Assembly (NCBI GenBank): GCA_025352625.1
Contig: JANXSR010000436.1
Span: 1-36,152 of the forward strand
Origin: Ferruginibacter sp.
Lineage (GTDB): Bacteria; Bacteroidota; Bacteroidia; Chitinophagales; Chitinophagaceae
Direction of reading: 5' to 3'
Length of the DNA: 36,152 nucleotides
Shown: piece by piece, positions 1 through 7,733 of the stretch
How positions within the stretch are numbered: position 1 is the first letter of the stretch
Layout: the number at the start of each line of letters is the position of its first letter
The notes under the pieces: model-generated
What the model saw: the letters and a program-made list of their open reading frames with translations, nothing else
Told to the model about the DNA's origin: nothing
The model's database searches: none
Program-made: the position numbers and the translations under genes

Positions 1-1
1 T

Positions 2-199
2 GCGGATGTTGTTGGGCAAATAAGTTTAAAAAGCTTAGAGAAAACCAGCCGTAAAAGACGAGATATGGAACGGGGCCCACAGCAGCAAAGGCAACCACAG
101 GGCAGGGGTAATCAAAATCAACAACAGGATAACAGGCAACATTTTAATCGTCCACATTGTCCGCTTAACTTGGTTTGGTTGATGCTTAAATTTTGGTAA
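2..199 (+). CDS. Probable C-terminal fragment of RicT/PSP1 protein, open at window start
   Basis: A plus-strand frame is open from base 2 to a TAA at 197-199 (65 codons). The first ~45 residues read ADVVGQISLKSLEKTSRKRR and then a Gln/Asn/Arg-rich tail. From memory, Bacteroidota RicT/PSP1 proteins end this way: a VGQxSL motif, a basic stretch, then a low-complexity Q/N tail. The N-terminal part of that same family lies on the opposite strand immediately to the right, and from about base 133 onward this frame is simply antisense to it. I infer that this is the missing 3' end of the same ricT gene, inverted relative to its 5' part. It could instead be an unrelated basic tail; only the motif memory supports the assignment. 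Confidence 0.5.
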   Translation, partial: ADVVGQISLKSLEKTSRKRRDMERGPQQQRQPQGRGNQNQQQDNRQHFNRPHCPLNLVWLMLKFW

Positions 200-912
200 C
201 GGGCCGCATTGGTATTTACACTTTTAAAATCTGTTAGCCAGGTACTGCAACACAATTCCCTGCCGCAACTGCCTATGCCACCTACCTTACCTGCTTCCTG
301 CCTGGCACCAATCTGCTTCATTTCTACCTTTACCTTAAACTCACCGGCATATATCTTTATTAATTCTCGAAAATCAACCCTGTCATCTGCAATATAAAAA
401 AAAGTAGCTTTACGACCGTCTGCCTGTATTTCAACTTCAGCAACCTTCATTTCCAAATTTAATTGCCTTGCAATAGCACGGCTACGGATCATTACTTCTT
501 TTTCTCTAGCCTTGGTTTCCTTCCACTTATTGATATCGGTTTCATTGGCACGACGTAAGATTTTCTTTATGTCTGCACTATCCTCCTTGATATTATTTTT
601 CTTTAGTTGTAGCCGAACCAGCTCTCCTGTGAGGTTGACGCTACCAATATCAAATCCGCTAACACCTTCCAAAGCAACCATATCCCCTTTTTCAAAAAAA
701 TGAGTGGTGGTATTTTTAAAATAATCCTTACGGCTGCCCTTATTAAAACTTATTTCTACAATTCTACAACCACTTTCAGGATCGCTAAAAGGAAGGTTTG
801 CAAGCCAATCATGCACATTCATTCTATTACAACTGCCACTACTGCAACTGCCATGGCTCTGGCAACCACCCGGTGCTCCGTCTTTACCTGAACCGCAACT
901 TCCACATCCCAT
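118..912 (-). CDS. RicT/YaaT-like PSP1-domain protein, C-terminally truncated
   Basis: The 264-residue product has a Cys-rich N-terminus (MGCGSCGSGKDGAPGGC) and a PSP1 domain over about residues 90-260. It carries the family signature cysteines in CGRELCC and CGRLKCC. In Bacillus, RicT belongs to the Y-complex, which binds Fe-S clusters and promotes RNA processing; the role in Bacteroidota is less clear. Homologs continue after CGRLKCCL with NYELD and roughly 100-200 more residues. Here homology stops at Leu260 (codon 135-133), four unrelated codons follow, then TGA. The gene is therefore broken exactly where a plus-strand sequence resembling its own C-terminus begins. holB lies upstream on the same strand, a usual neighbour, but 291 bp away. 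Family assignment is firm; whether the truncation is biological or an assembly or amplification artefact is open. Confidence 0.85.
   Translation of the reverse strand: MGCGSCGSGKDGAPGGCQSHGSCSSGSCNRMNVHDWLANLPFSDPESGCRIVEISFNKGSRKDYFKNTTTHFFEKGDMVALEGVSGFDIGSVNLTGELVRLQLKKNNIKEDSADIKKILRRANETDINKWKETKAREKEVMIRSRAIARQLNLEMKVAEVEIQADGRKATFFYIADDRVDFRELIKIYAGEFKVKVEMKQIGARQEAGKVGGIGSCGRELCCSTWLTDFKSVNTNAARYQNLSINQTKLSGQCGRLKCCLLSCC
121..141. other. Inversion (fold-back) junction inside ricT
   Basis: On the minus strand ricT homology runs down to codon CTG at 135-133. On the plus strand the putative ricT C-terminal tail runs up to about the same place. The shared segment AACAGGCAACA (131-141) can be read as coding in both directions: the KCCL codons on minus, the NRQ tail on plus. 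A breakpoint inside a few shared bases is what a microhomology-mediated inversion leaves behind, and equally what a template-switch chimera leaves. The exact breakpoint cannot be fixed to the base from this window alone. Confidence 0.55.
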
Positions 913-1203
913 ATACTGAGTAATTAAAAAATGAATAATGTTAAGTAAAGGATTTTTTGTACCAGGCAGGAGAATAGCTATCAGGCTTCATTGGCGTCGC
1001 ACTCTTGTACTACAGTTATATATTGAACGGCCTTATTTACCTGGTGTGAAATAGTACTGGTGCAGTAGGCAATTTAAGGCTTCGTATAACTAAAAAAAGT
1101 ATCCCAAAATGATGGGGCATCGACATACAATGTTAACTACAGCGGAGAAAGATTTTTAATAAATAAGTTCTGTCTCCAAACTCCAAACCTCTGGTCAATT
1201 TCC
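913..1203. other. 291-bp intergenic region between holB and ricT
   Basis: No coding frame, tRNA or clear terminator was found here. No perfect TAnnTTTG box lies in front of ricT on the minus strand. The segment 985-1060 is somewhat richer in G+C than its flanks, with a short direct repeat AGGCTTC at about 980 and 1077. I see nothing that identifies a known RNA or element. Confidence 0.4.
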
Positions 1204-2418
1204 TCAATTAACCAAAATTAACGAATTGTTACTAATAATATGATACAACTTAATGGAGAGGGCATGAAACAGCATTTTACCGTTGGCATTGCGTTCTACA
1301 TAGTAGCTCGCTTTATCCAACTCATTAATAATAGCCTCCTGTTGAGGTATACTGCATAATTTATTAAGACGAAGTGCAAAATCCTGTTCACTATTAGCTG
1401 TTTCAGCGTTTTTTATAAGGGAGGGTATGCTTTTTAAACGAATTGCCTGTTCCAATAAATGAGTAAAGTATTTCAGAAACTGCTTCTGTTTTTCTCTTCC
1501 TTGCTTACTTATGTCGTCAATCCATTTTACCTGGCCAGCCAGGTTCTTTTTTACTAACATGTTAAGCCATTCCCTCAGTATCAACTGCCAATCATCTTCT
1601 ACATTTTGTAATAATTGTAAAGCTTCCCGGTAATTACCTTCACTTAATGCTGCAATTTGTTGAGCCTTTTCAATTTTTACTCCACTTGCAATTTCTAATG
1701 CCGCTTCTATTTCGATGTTGGTGAGTAATGGAATTTTCACCAACTGTGTTCTTGATAAAATAGTTGGTAAAACAGGGCCTTCATTTTCTGCTACCAGTAT
1801 AAATAGCGTATTAGGAGGTGGTTCTTCTATTAACTTTAATAACTTATTGCCATTTTTTGTTAGATACTCAGGCATCCAGATTATCAGAATTTTATACTCA
1901 CTCTCAAAACTCTTCAGGCTTATTTTTCGGTTAATATCATTGCATTCCTCCGCAGTAATATTTCCCTGCTTGTTTTCTGCATGTATAAATTGTAACCAAT
2001 CGTACACATTGCCGTAAGGGTGTATTGAAAAAAACTCCCTCCATTCAGAAATAAAATCGGTACTGATTGGTTTTTCCCCCGATTTTTTTGAGATAACAGG
2101 ATAACTGTAATGAATATCAGGATGCATTAGCTGGTTGGCTTTAATGCAGGCTGAACAAAGTCCACAGGAATCATTTATAACTGATAGCTCTTCCCCTATA
2201 AGCGAAGTTTCTCCAAATAAAGAAGGTTCTGATGCGGCAGTTTTTTTACCATTTACCTTTTCGCAAACGATGTATTGTGCAAAGGCCATTGCCAGCGATA
2301 AGGCTCCGCTACCCTCCTTGCCTAAAAATAACAATGCATGGCTCAACCTGTTGTGTTGTACCATTTGCACCAATTGTTCCTTCGTTTCTTTTTGACCTAT
2401 AATTTTTTCGAATTGCAC
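1204..2418 (-). CDS. holB: DNA polymerase III delta' subunit
   Basis: This is a 404-residue AAA+ clamp-loader subunit, which helps load the beta clamp onto primed DNA in the replisome. The N-terminus MQFEKIIGQKETKEQL is typical of delta' (IIGQ motif). The Walker A region reads GKEGSGAL (33-40), lacking the Lys-Thr/Ser needed for ATP hydrolysis, as expected for the non-ATPase delta' of this phylum. A zinc module is visible as Cys52, Cys85, Cys88 and Cys91. Walker B and sensor regions follow at about 170-240 (LTKNGNKLLKLIEEPP, then LSRTQL). The start is GTG at 2418, chosen because the family begins right there and no ATG precedes IIGQ. A -7 box TATATTTG ends only 4 nt before it, so the mRNA is probably leaderless. 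A strong terminator insulates it from the M16 genes upstream. Confidence 0.93.
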   Translation of the reverse strand: MQFEKIIGQKETKEQLVQMVQHNRLSHALLFLGKEGSGALSLAMAFAQYIVCEKVNGKKTAASEPSLFGETSLIGEELSVINDSCGLCSACIKANQLMHPDIHYSYPVISKKSGEKPISTDFISEWREFFSIHPYGNVYDWLQFIHAENKQGNITAEECNDINRKISLKSFESEYKILIIWMPEYLTKNGNKLLKLIEEPPPNTLFILVAENEGPVLPTILSRTQLVKIPLLTNIEIEAALEIASGVKIEKAQQIAALSEGNYREALQLLQNVEDDWQLILREWLNMLVKKNLAGQVKWIDDISKQGREKQKQFLKYFTHLLEQAIRLKSIPSLIKNAETANSEQDFALRLNKLCSIPQQEAIINELDKASYYVERNANGKMLFHALSIKLYHIISNNSLILVN

Positions 2419-2422
2419 AGTG

Positions 2423-2430
2423 CAAATATA
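2423..2430 (-). promoter_or_regulatory. -7 box of the holB promoter
   Basis: On the minus strand the sequence is TATATTTG-cact-GTG, a perfect TAnnTTTG box with only 4 nt before the start codon. No clean TTG is found 19-21 nt upstream (TTC or ATT at those positions), so the -33 element is weak. Transcription would begin at or next to the first base of the start codon. Confidence 0.6.
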
Positions 2431-2465
2431 GTTTTAAGTAAGTTTACCGGAATCGATTCAGTAAT

Positions 2466-2518
2466 AACAGCAAATAAAAAGAGCGGCTTATAATAAGCCG
2501 CTCTTTTTATTTGCTGTT
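2466..2518 (-). terminator. Long perfect hairpin terminator after the M16 operon
   Basis: The inverted repeat has two perfect 26-nt arms (2466-2491 and 2493-2518) around a single central base. The core stem is GAGCGGCTTAT/ATAAGCCGCTC, flanked by A-rich and T-rich tracts that also pair. It begins 15 nt after the stop codon of the minus-strand M16 gene and ends before the holB promoter. Being symmetrical it would work on either strand, but only minus-strand transcription enters it here. Confidence 0.9.
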
Positions 2519-2533
2519 TTAAATATCCGTTAT

Positions 2534-4630
2534 TTATTTAAAGTCAGCGTCTGTTACCCCTTCATTCAATTTAATATCAGCATATTTAATAGTAAATTCC
2601 TGCCCTCCCGCAGTTCTTGTAATTTCAAAGGGTAGCAAAATATTACCAACTTTTTTATACTCTTTATATTCAATTGTTTCCACTACATCCTGATCCGCAT
2701 TTTTTGAAGTATTTTCTTCTTTAAGCAACAATCCTGTTTTTATTGAATATTCCTGGATAGATAATTTACCACTTGGCATTAATACTTTCATACGATAAGT
2801 TTCTTCGTCATTCACTTTTCCTATGCCGAGATAATCTGTTTTATATTCAGCATTACTAACATAGTACAATTGAGGGATTACACCTTTTTCATCAAGCGCT
2901 GTTTTAATTTCCTCTTCAGTCATCTCTTTTTTTTGCGGCCCTTGTTGCTGAAATCCTTTGCCGCCATCAAATACCTGTTTCATCACTGTTACAGTACCCA
3001 TCTTTAACTCTGTAAATTGTTTATTAGGATTCATACGTTTGTCAGTGCCTGCAAAGGTTCTGCCCATCATTTCCAGCCCTATAGTTGAAGCAATAGTATT
3101 GATTTTTTTTATTTCTTCTTTACCACCAATTGCCTTTAAATAACTTTCTATTATTTCATAAACAGAAATATTATTGGTTGTTTTAGCTGTTTCGCCAACC
3201 TTAACATCATTTGGTTTTTCAATAACAGCATCTGCATAACGATCGTATTTTTTTATGGGGTAACCCAGCCGCATTAACTTTGGTAAAATAACAGCACCAT
3301 TACCAACAATAACTATTCTTGAGTTGCCTTCATTGAAGTATGTTTTAGAAACATTTTTCAAATCATTTAAACTTATGCTATTTATTTTTTGCAAATAAGT
3401 TCTGTAAAAGTCCTTTGGTAAATTATTAATTAAAATATTGGAAGCATACGTAGCAGTACGTGCAGGATCTTCCATGCCTAAGGCAAAAGAACCATTGTAT
3501 TTTGCTTTGGCATTATCCAGTTCTTCCTGCGTTATTTTTCCATCTCGCATATTTAATATTTCCTTAAATATTTCGGCGGCGGCACTGTCTACTTTATCAG
3601 AACGTACTGCTGCACTTGCCGTAAAAAGACTTTGAAAACGGCCACTGCCAACCCTTGAATAACTGCCATAGGTAAAGCCATGTTTTTCCCTGAGGTTCAT
3701 AAATAATTTACTTTCAGCACCGCCTCCCAATATTTGATTTGCCAGCAATAAGGCATGATAATCTTTATTATTCATGGGATTATTTATCAGGTTACCAATA
3801 TTTAATTCTCCTTGAACGGCAGTTGGTACATCTACAAAATCAATTTCCGTTTTCGCCGGATTTGTAACAAGTGGAAATGCAGGCAGGGTTAATTTTTTTC
3901 CTGCCCAGTTACCAAATGCTTTTGTTGCCAGAATTTTAGCCTGTTCCGGGGTAATGTCGCCAACAAAAGTTAAATAAGACCGAGAAGGTGTAATGTAGTT
4001 TTTGTAAGCATCTTTCACATCATTTAGCGTAAGTGCTTTTACTGTTTCTTCAGTTGTAAATTCGCCTTGAGCAGTTTGTTTACCAAAGCTTAAAGCACTG
4101 TTTACCCTTGCTGCAATTGCAGGTGCACTTTTTTCATTGGCCTTCAAACCGGTAAGGGTCATAGATTTTAATTTGTCGAATGATTCTGCCGGGAAAGCAG
4201 GGTTCTTTATGCCATCAGCCATTAAATTAAAAGCTTTTTCGAAGTACCTTGTTAAGGCACTAGCAGCACCTCCACTGGCATAAAGATTTACTTCCGCACC
4301 AATCATATCAACAGCTTCGTCAAATTTATCTTTCGGTAATGTGGTGGTTCCTTCACCTAACATTTGTCCCATTAAATCTACAAGACCTGCTTTTTTACCT
4401 TCCATAATGGGGCCTGCATCAATATTTAAGGAGGCGCTAATTTTTGGAAGTTTGTGATTTTCAACTACCAGTATTGTCATACCATTTGGCAAAGTAAACT
4501 GTGCAGGATCTTTTATTGAAATTACAGGGGCCGCACCGGCTAAAGGTTTTTTTGATCTGTCAATTTTTATTTGTGCAAAAACATGTTGTACAAAAACAAC
4601 ACTCAATGCAACTATAATTATTTTTTTCAT
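2534..4630 (-). CDS. M16 peptidase-like protein, non-catalytic subunit with C-terminal extension
   Basis: The 698-residue product starts with a signal peptide (MKKIIIVALSVVFVQHVFAQ), so it acts in the periplasm or at the outer membrane. Residues about 35-465 form two M16 (insulinase/mitochondrial-processing-peptidase-like) halves. Where active members carry HxxEH, this one has LVDLMGQMLGEG, so it cannot bind the catalytic zinc. It keeps the REKHGFTYG motif (R/Y pair) typical of the partner subunit. Residues about 485-698 form an extra domain beginning ESYLKAIGGKEEIKKI, resembling LolA/LolB-like lipoprotein-carrier folds; that part is inference from pattern. It follows the HxxEH-bearing M16 gene by 49 bp in the same operon. 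The pair probably forms a heterodimer like alpha/beta processing peptidases. Substrate unknown. Confidence 0.88.
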   Translation of the reverse strand: MKKIIIVALSVVFVQHVFAQIKIDRSKKPLAGAAPVISIKDPAQFTLPNGMTILVVENHKLPKISASLNIDAGPIMEGKKAGLVDLMGQMLGEGTTTLPKDKFDEAVDMIGAEVNLYASGGAASALTRYFEKAFNLMADGIKNPAFPAESFDKLKSMTLTGLKANEKSAPAIAARVNSALSFGKQTAQGEFTTEETVKALTLNDVKDAYKNYITPSRSYLTFVGDITPEQAKILATKAFGNWAGKKLTLPAFPLVTNPAKTEIDFVDVPTAVQGELNIGNLINNPMNNKDYHALLLANQILGGGAESKLFMNLREKHGFTYGSYSRVGSGRFQSLFTASAAVRSDKVDSAAAEIFKEILNMRDGKITQEELDNAKAKYNGSFALGMEDPARTATYASNILINNLPKDFYRTYLQKINSISLNDLKNVSKTYFNEGNSRIVIVGNGAVILPKLMRLGYPIKKYDRYADAVIEKPNDVKVGETAKTTNNISVYEIIESYLKAIGGKEEIKKINTIASTIGLEMMGRTFAGTDKRMNPNKQFTELKMGTVTVMKQVFDGGKGFQQQGPQKKEMTEEEIKTALDEKGVIPQLYYVSNAEYKTDYLGIGKVNDEETYRMKVLMPSGKLSIQEYSIKTGLLLKEENTSKNADQDVVETIEYKEYKKVGNILLPFEITRTAGGQEFTIKYADIKLNEGVTDADFK

Positions 4631-4679
4631 TTAATATATTTTATTCGATGTACTAAAGATTGTGAGAAAAAATACCCGG

Positions 4680-5987
4680 CTATTTTTTAGGGAGATAGTA
4701 TAAAACTACCCGTTGATTTTTATTCAGGTATTTTTTTGCTACATCCTGAATATCCTGACGGGTTATTTTTCTTATTTCTTCCAGTTCGGTATTGATGTTA
4801 TTAGTATTTTTATAAAAAGTATAACCATTAGCAAGATTTTCTGCAACGCCCAACATTTTACTGTTTTTTCCAATAAAATCATTTTCAAACTGGTTTTGTA
4901 ATTTGGTAAATTCAGCTTCCGATATCAGGTTAGTTTGTAATTTAACTACTTCTTCATCCATATCTTTTAATAACGTATCCAACGGTGTATCATTATTGGG
5001 TAATGCATAGGTTATATAAGCACCATAATCTTCCAATGAATAATTAAAGGAGCCAACCTGGAGAGAGTTCTTTTTTTCATCTACCATTTTTTTAAACATG
5101 CGGCTGCTGTTTCCCTGGCTTAAAACAGCAGATGCCATTTCAAGTGCTTTTGATTCTTTACTGGTTTCTCCCGGAACCCTGTAAGCTGCTAAAATTGCTG
5201 GTATCTGTATATTGTTGTCATATGCCGTATCAATCATTTCTTTTGTAATGGGGTCTTCTTTTGCAATAATTTTAGTAACAGGTATTCCTGATGGAACATC
5301 CGCAAAATAATTCTCCACCAATGTTTTTGTTTTTGCAATATCAATATCACCCGCAATTACCAGCACCGAATTAACAGGTGTGTAATATTTTTTATTAAAG
5401 GCCTTAAATTCATCCAGCGTGGCGGCATCAAGATCTGCCATGCTTCCAATAGGCACCCAATTATAAGGATGTTTGGTAAACAAACGTTTCATTATTTCGC
5501 TTAAGAAATTACCATATGGCTGGTTATCGACCCGTAATCTTTTTTCTTCCTTTACTACTTCATTTTGTGTTTTTACGCCCACTTCATTTATTACCGGGTG
5601 CAACATGCGTTCACTTTCTAACCAAATACCGGTAGCCAATTGGTTAGATGGAAATACTTCGTAATAAAAAGTCCTATCCTGGGTGGTATTGGCATTGTTT
5701 TGTCCGCCATTACTGCTCACTATTTTCATAAATTCTCCCCGCTTGATGTTGTCGCTTCCTTCAAATAGCAAATGTTCAAAAAAATGAGCAAAGCCTGTTC
5801 TGTTTATTTGTTCATCTTTACTTCCAACGTGGTACATCACCGATACTGCCACCACTGGTGCAGTTTTATCCTGATGCAAAATAACATGCAATCCATTTTT
5901 TAAATTGTATTCCGTGTAAGCTACTTTTTGTGCTTTGGCCGAAATAGCAGTGCCCATCAGAAAAAGGTAAAAGATTCTTTTTTTCAT
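4680..5987 (-). CDS. M16 zinc metallopeptidase, catalytic subunit
   Basis: This is a 435-residue exported zinc peptidase with a signal peptide (MKKRIFYLFLMGTAISAKAQ). The inverted zinc motif HxxEH is present as HFFEH at residues 68-72, and the third ligand region NEVVKEEKR follows at about 142-150, at the spacing expected for M16. The C-terminal half has the usual second M16 fold (about 200-410) but no second metal site. It is the first gene of a two-gene operon; the next gene encodes an M16 protein without the zinc motif. Family knowledge says such pairs degrade or trim unfolded peptides inside a closing clamshell. The start ATG is fixed by the signal peptide and by a TAAATTTG box about 20 nt upstream. 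Confidence 0.92.
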   Translation of the reverse strand: MKKRIFYLFLMGTAISAKAQKVAYTEYNLKNGLHVILHQDKTAPVVAVSVMYHVGSKDEQINRTGFAHFFEHLLFEGSDNIKRGEFMKIVSSNGGQNNANTTQDRTFYYEVFPSNQLATGIWLESERMLHPVINEVGVKTQNEVVKEEKRLRVDNQPYGNFLSEIMKRLFTKHPYNWVPIGSMADLDAATLDEFKAFNKKYYTPVNSVLVIAGDIDIAKTKTLVENYFADVPSGIPVTKIIAKEDPITKEMIDTAYDNNIQIPAILAAYRVPGETSKESKALEMASAVLSQGNSSRMFKKMVDEKKNSLQVGSFNYSLEDYGAYITYALPNNDTPLDTLLKDMDEEVVKLQTNLISEAEFTKLQNQFENDFIGKNSKMLGVAENLANGYTFYKNTNNINTELEEIRKITRQDIQDVAKKYLNKNQRVVLYYLPKK

Positions 5988-6006
5988 ATTTGTTTTAATT
6001 GAATGC

Positions 6007-6014
6007 CAAATTTA
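6007..6014 (-). promoter_or_regulatory. -7 box of the M16 operon
   Basis: On the minus strand TAAATTTG is a perfect TAnnTTTG element, 19 nt before the ATG of the catalytic M16 gene. No TTG is found 19-21 nt further upstream, so only half of the consensus is present. Confidence 0.5.
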
Positions 6015-6164
6015 GGATGTTATTGACATAGTAGTTACTTCTATATAAATAATTGATAACCGGTAAACCAATGCACTAATTCATCCTTGTTTTGATTATG
6101 TTATTTATAAAAAAAGATTAGCTACAATTCCAGCACCATTTGTATCTTTCCTAAAACTTTTACC

Positions 6165-7712
6165 ATGGCAAAAAAAGATGAATTTATACAGGCAATTAAA
6201 GATGGTTACACTTTTAAAGGAGAAAGTGTAAAAATTGGAGCAGCCGTTTTAGATGGAGAAGTAGTAGCAGAGGCAGGAATTTATCTTCCCTTAAAAACGA
6301 TGAACCGCCATGGACTTATTGCCGGTGCCACGGGTACGGGTAAAACCAAAACACTCCAAATGATCAGTGAGTTTTTGAGTGATGCAAGTGTACCTGTTTT
6401 GTTAATGGATATAAAAGGAGATTTAAGTGGTATTGCTGCAATGGGCTCTGTTAATGATAAAGTTACCGACCGTTATCAAAAAATAAATATGGAGTATAAG
6501 CCGGAACAATTTACGGCTGAATTAATGACTTTAAGCGATCAGAAAGGTGTTAGGCTAAAAGCCACAGTAAGCGAATTTGGGCCTGTTTTATTAACAAAAA
6601 TTTTAGGATTGAATGATACCCAAGGTGGCGTAGTAGCAATGATATTTAAGTATTGCGACGATTCAAAACTACCATTATTAGACCTGAAAGATTTCATTAA
6701 AGTTTTACAATACATTGGCGACGAGGGGAAAGTTGAACTTGAGAAAACCTATGGTAAAATTTCTACTACAAGCACCGGTACTATTTTAAGAAAAGTGATA
6801 GAACTACAACAGCAGGGAGCCGATATTTTTTTTGGCGAAAAAAGTTTTGAAGTAGAAGATTTGATGCGTATTGATGATAAAGGCCGCGGTTTAATCCATG
6901 TATTAAGAGTAACTGATTTACAAGACAGACCGAAATTATTTTCAACCTTTATGCTGCAAATGCTGGCAGAGTTGTATGCTACCTGCCCGGAAGAAGGAGA
7001 TTTGGATAAACCAAAACTGGTGTTGTTTATTGATGAGGCTCATCTTATTTTTCAGGAAGCTAGCGAAGCGTTATTACAACAAATTGAAACTATCGTAAAA
7101 TTAATCAGGTCCAAAGGCGTTGGTATTTTCTTTTGTACCCAAAACCCCATGGATGTACCTGCAAGCGTTTTAGCACAATTAGGTTTAAAAGTGCAACACG
7201 CTTTACGAGCTTTTACAGCTGCGGATAGAAAAGTGATTAAGCAAACAGCAGAGAATTATCCTGAAACAACTTTTTACAAAACAGAGGATTTGATAACCCA
7301 ATTGGGAATTGGCGAAGCATTGGTTACGATGTTGAATGAAAAAGGAATTCCCACACCGCTGGCTCACGTTATGTTATGTTCACCAAGAAGCAGGATGGAT
7401 GTATTAACTGACGTAGAAATTGATAGCATTGTAAGCAAATCTAAACTTGCCGCAAAATACAACCAGGTAATTGACAGCGAAAGTGCTTATGAAATATTAA
7501 CTGCAAAATTACAGGAGGCAGCAGAAAAAACACAACAGGAAACAGAAAATAAAAAGCCGGCAAAAGAGGAAGAATCGACTTTTGAAAAGCTGGCGAATAA
7601 TACTGTTGTAAAAAGCATGGCACGTACAGCCGGTAACACAATTGTTAGATCATTATTGGGGGCGCTTGGCATGGGAGGCAGAAGTAAAAAGAAAACTTCA
7701 GGCTGGTTTTAA
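6165..7712 (+). CDS. HerA/VirB4-like P-loop ATPase, DUF853 (YjgR-like) family
   Basis: The 515-residue protein belongs to the DUF853 group (E. coli YjgR) of the FtsK/HerA superfamily. Walker A is GATGTGKT at residues 54-61. Walker B is LVLFIDEAHLIF at about 285-296, followed by a HerA-like FFCTQNP sensor region around residues 325-330. The C-terminus is charged and ends in a short basic stretch (GRSKKKTSGWF). No signal peptide or membrane segment is seen, so it is cytoplasmic. Members are annotated as helicases or NTPases of unknown role; nothing nearby (no NurA, no conjugation genes) narrows the job. The gene stands alone, divergent from the M16 operon and convergent with the acyl-CoA synthetase 21 bp beyond its stop. 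A near-consensus TATCTTTC (6143-6150) may be its -7 box. Confidence 0.9.
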   Translation: MAKKDEFIQAIKDGYTFKGESVKIGAAVLDGEVVAEAGIYLPLKTMNRHGLIAGATGTGKTKTLQMISEFLSDASVPVLLMDIKGDLSGIAAMGSVNDKVTDRYQKINMEYKPEQFTAELMTLSDQKGVRLKATVSEFGPVLLTKILGLNDTQGGVVAMIFKYCDDSKLPLLDLKDFIKVLQYIGDEGKVELEKTYGKISTTSTGTILRKVIELQQQGADIFFGEKSFEVEDLMRIDDKGRGLIHVLRVTDLQDRPKLFSTFMLQMLAELYATCPEEGDLDKPKLVLFIDEAHLIFQEASEALLQQIETIVKLIRSKGVGIFFCTQNPMDVPASVLAQLGLKVQHALRAFTAADRKVIKQTAENYPETTFYKTEDLITQLGIGEALVTMLNEKGIPTPLAHVMLCSPRSRMDVLTDVEIDSIVSKSKLAAKYNQVIDSESAYEILTAKLQEAAEKTQQETENKKPAKEEESTFEKLANNTVVKSMARTAGNTIVRSLLGALGMGGRSKKKTSGWF

Positions 7713-7733
7713 TAAATCTCTTACTAGTCTTGT

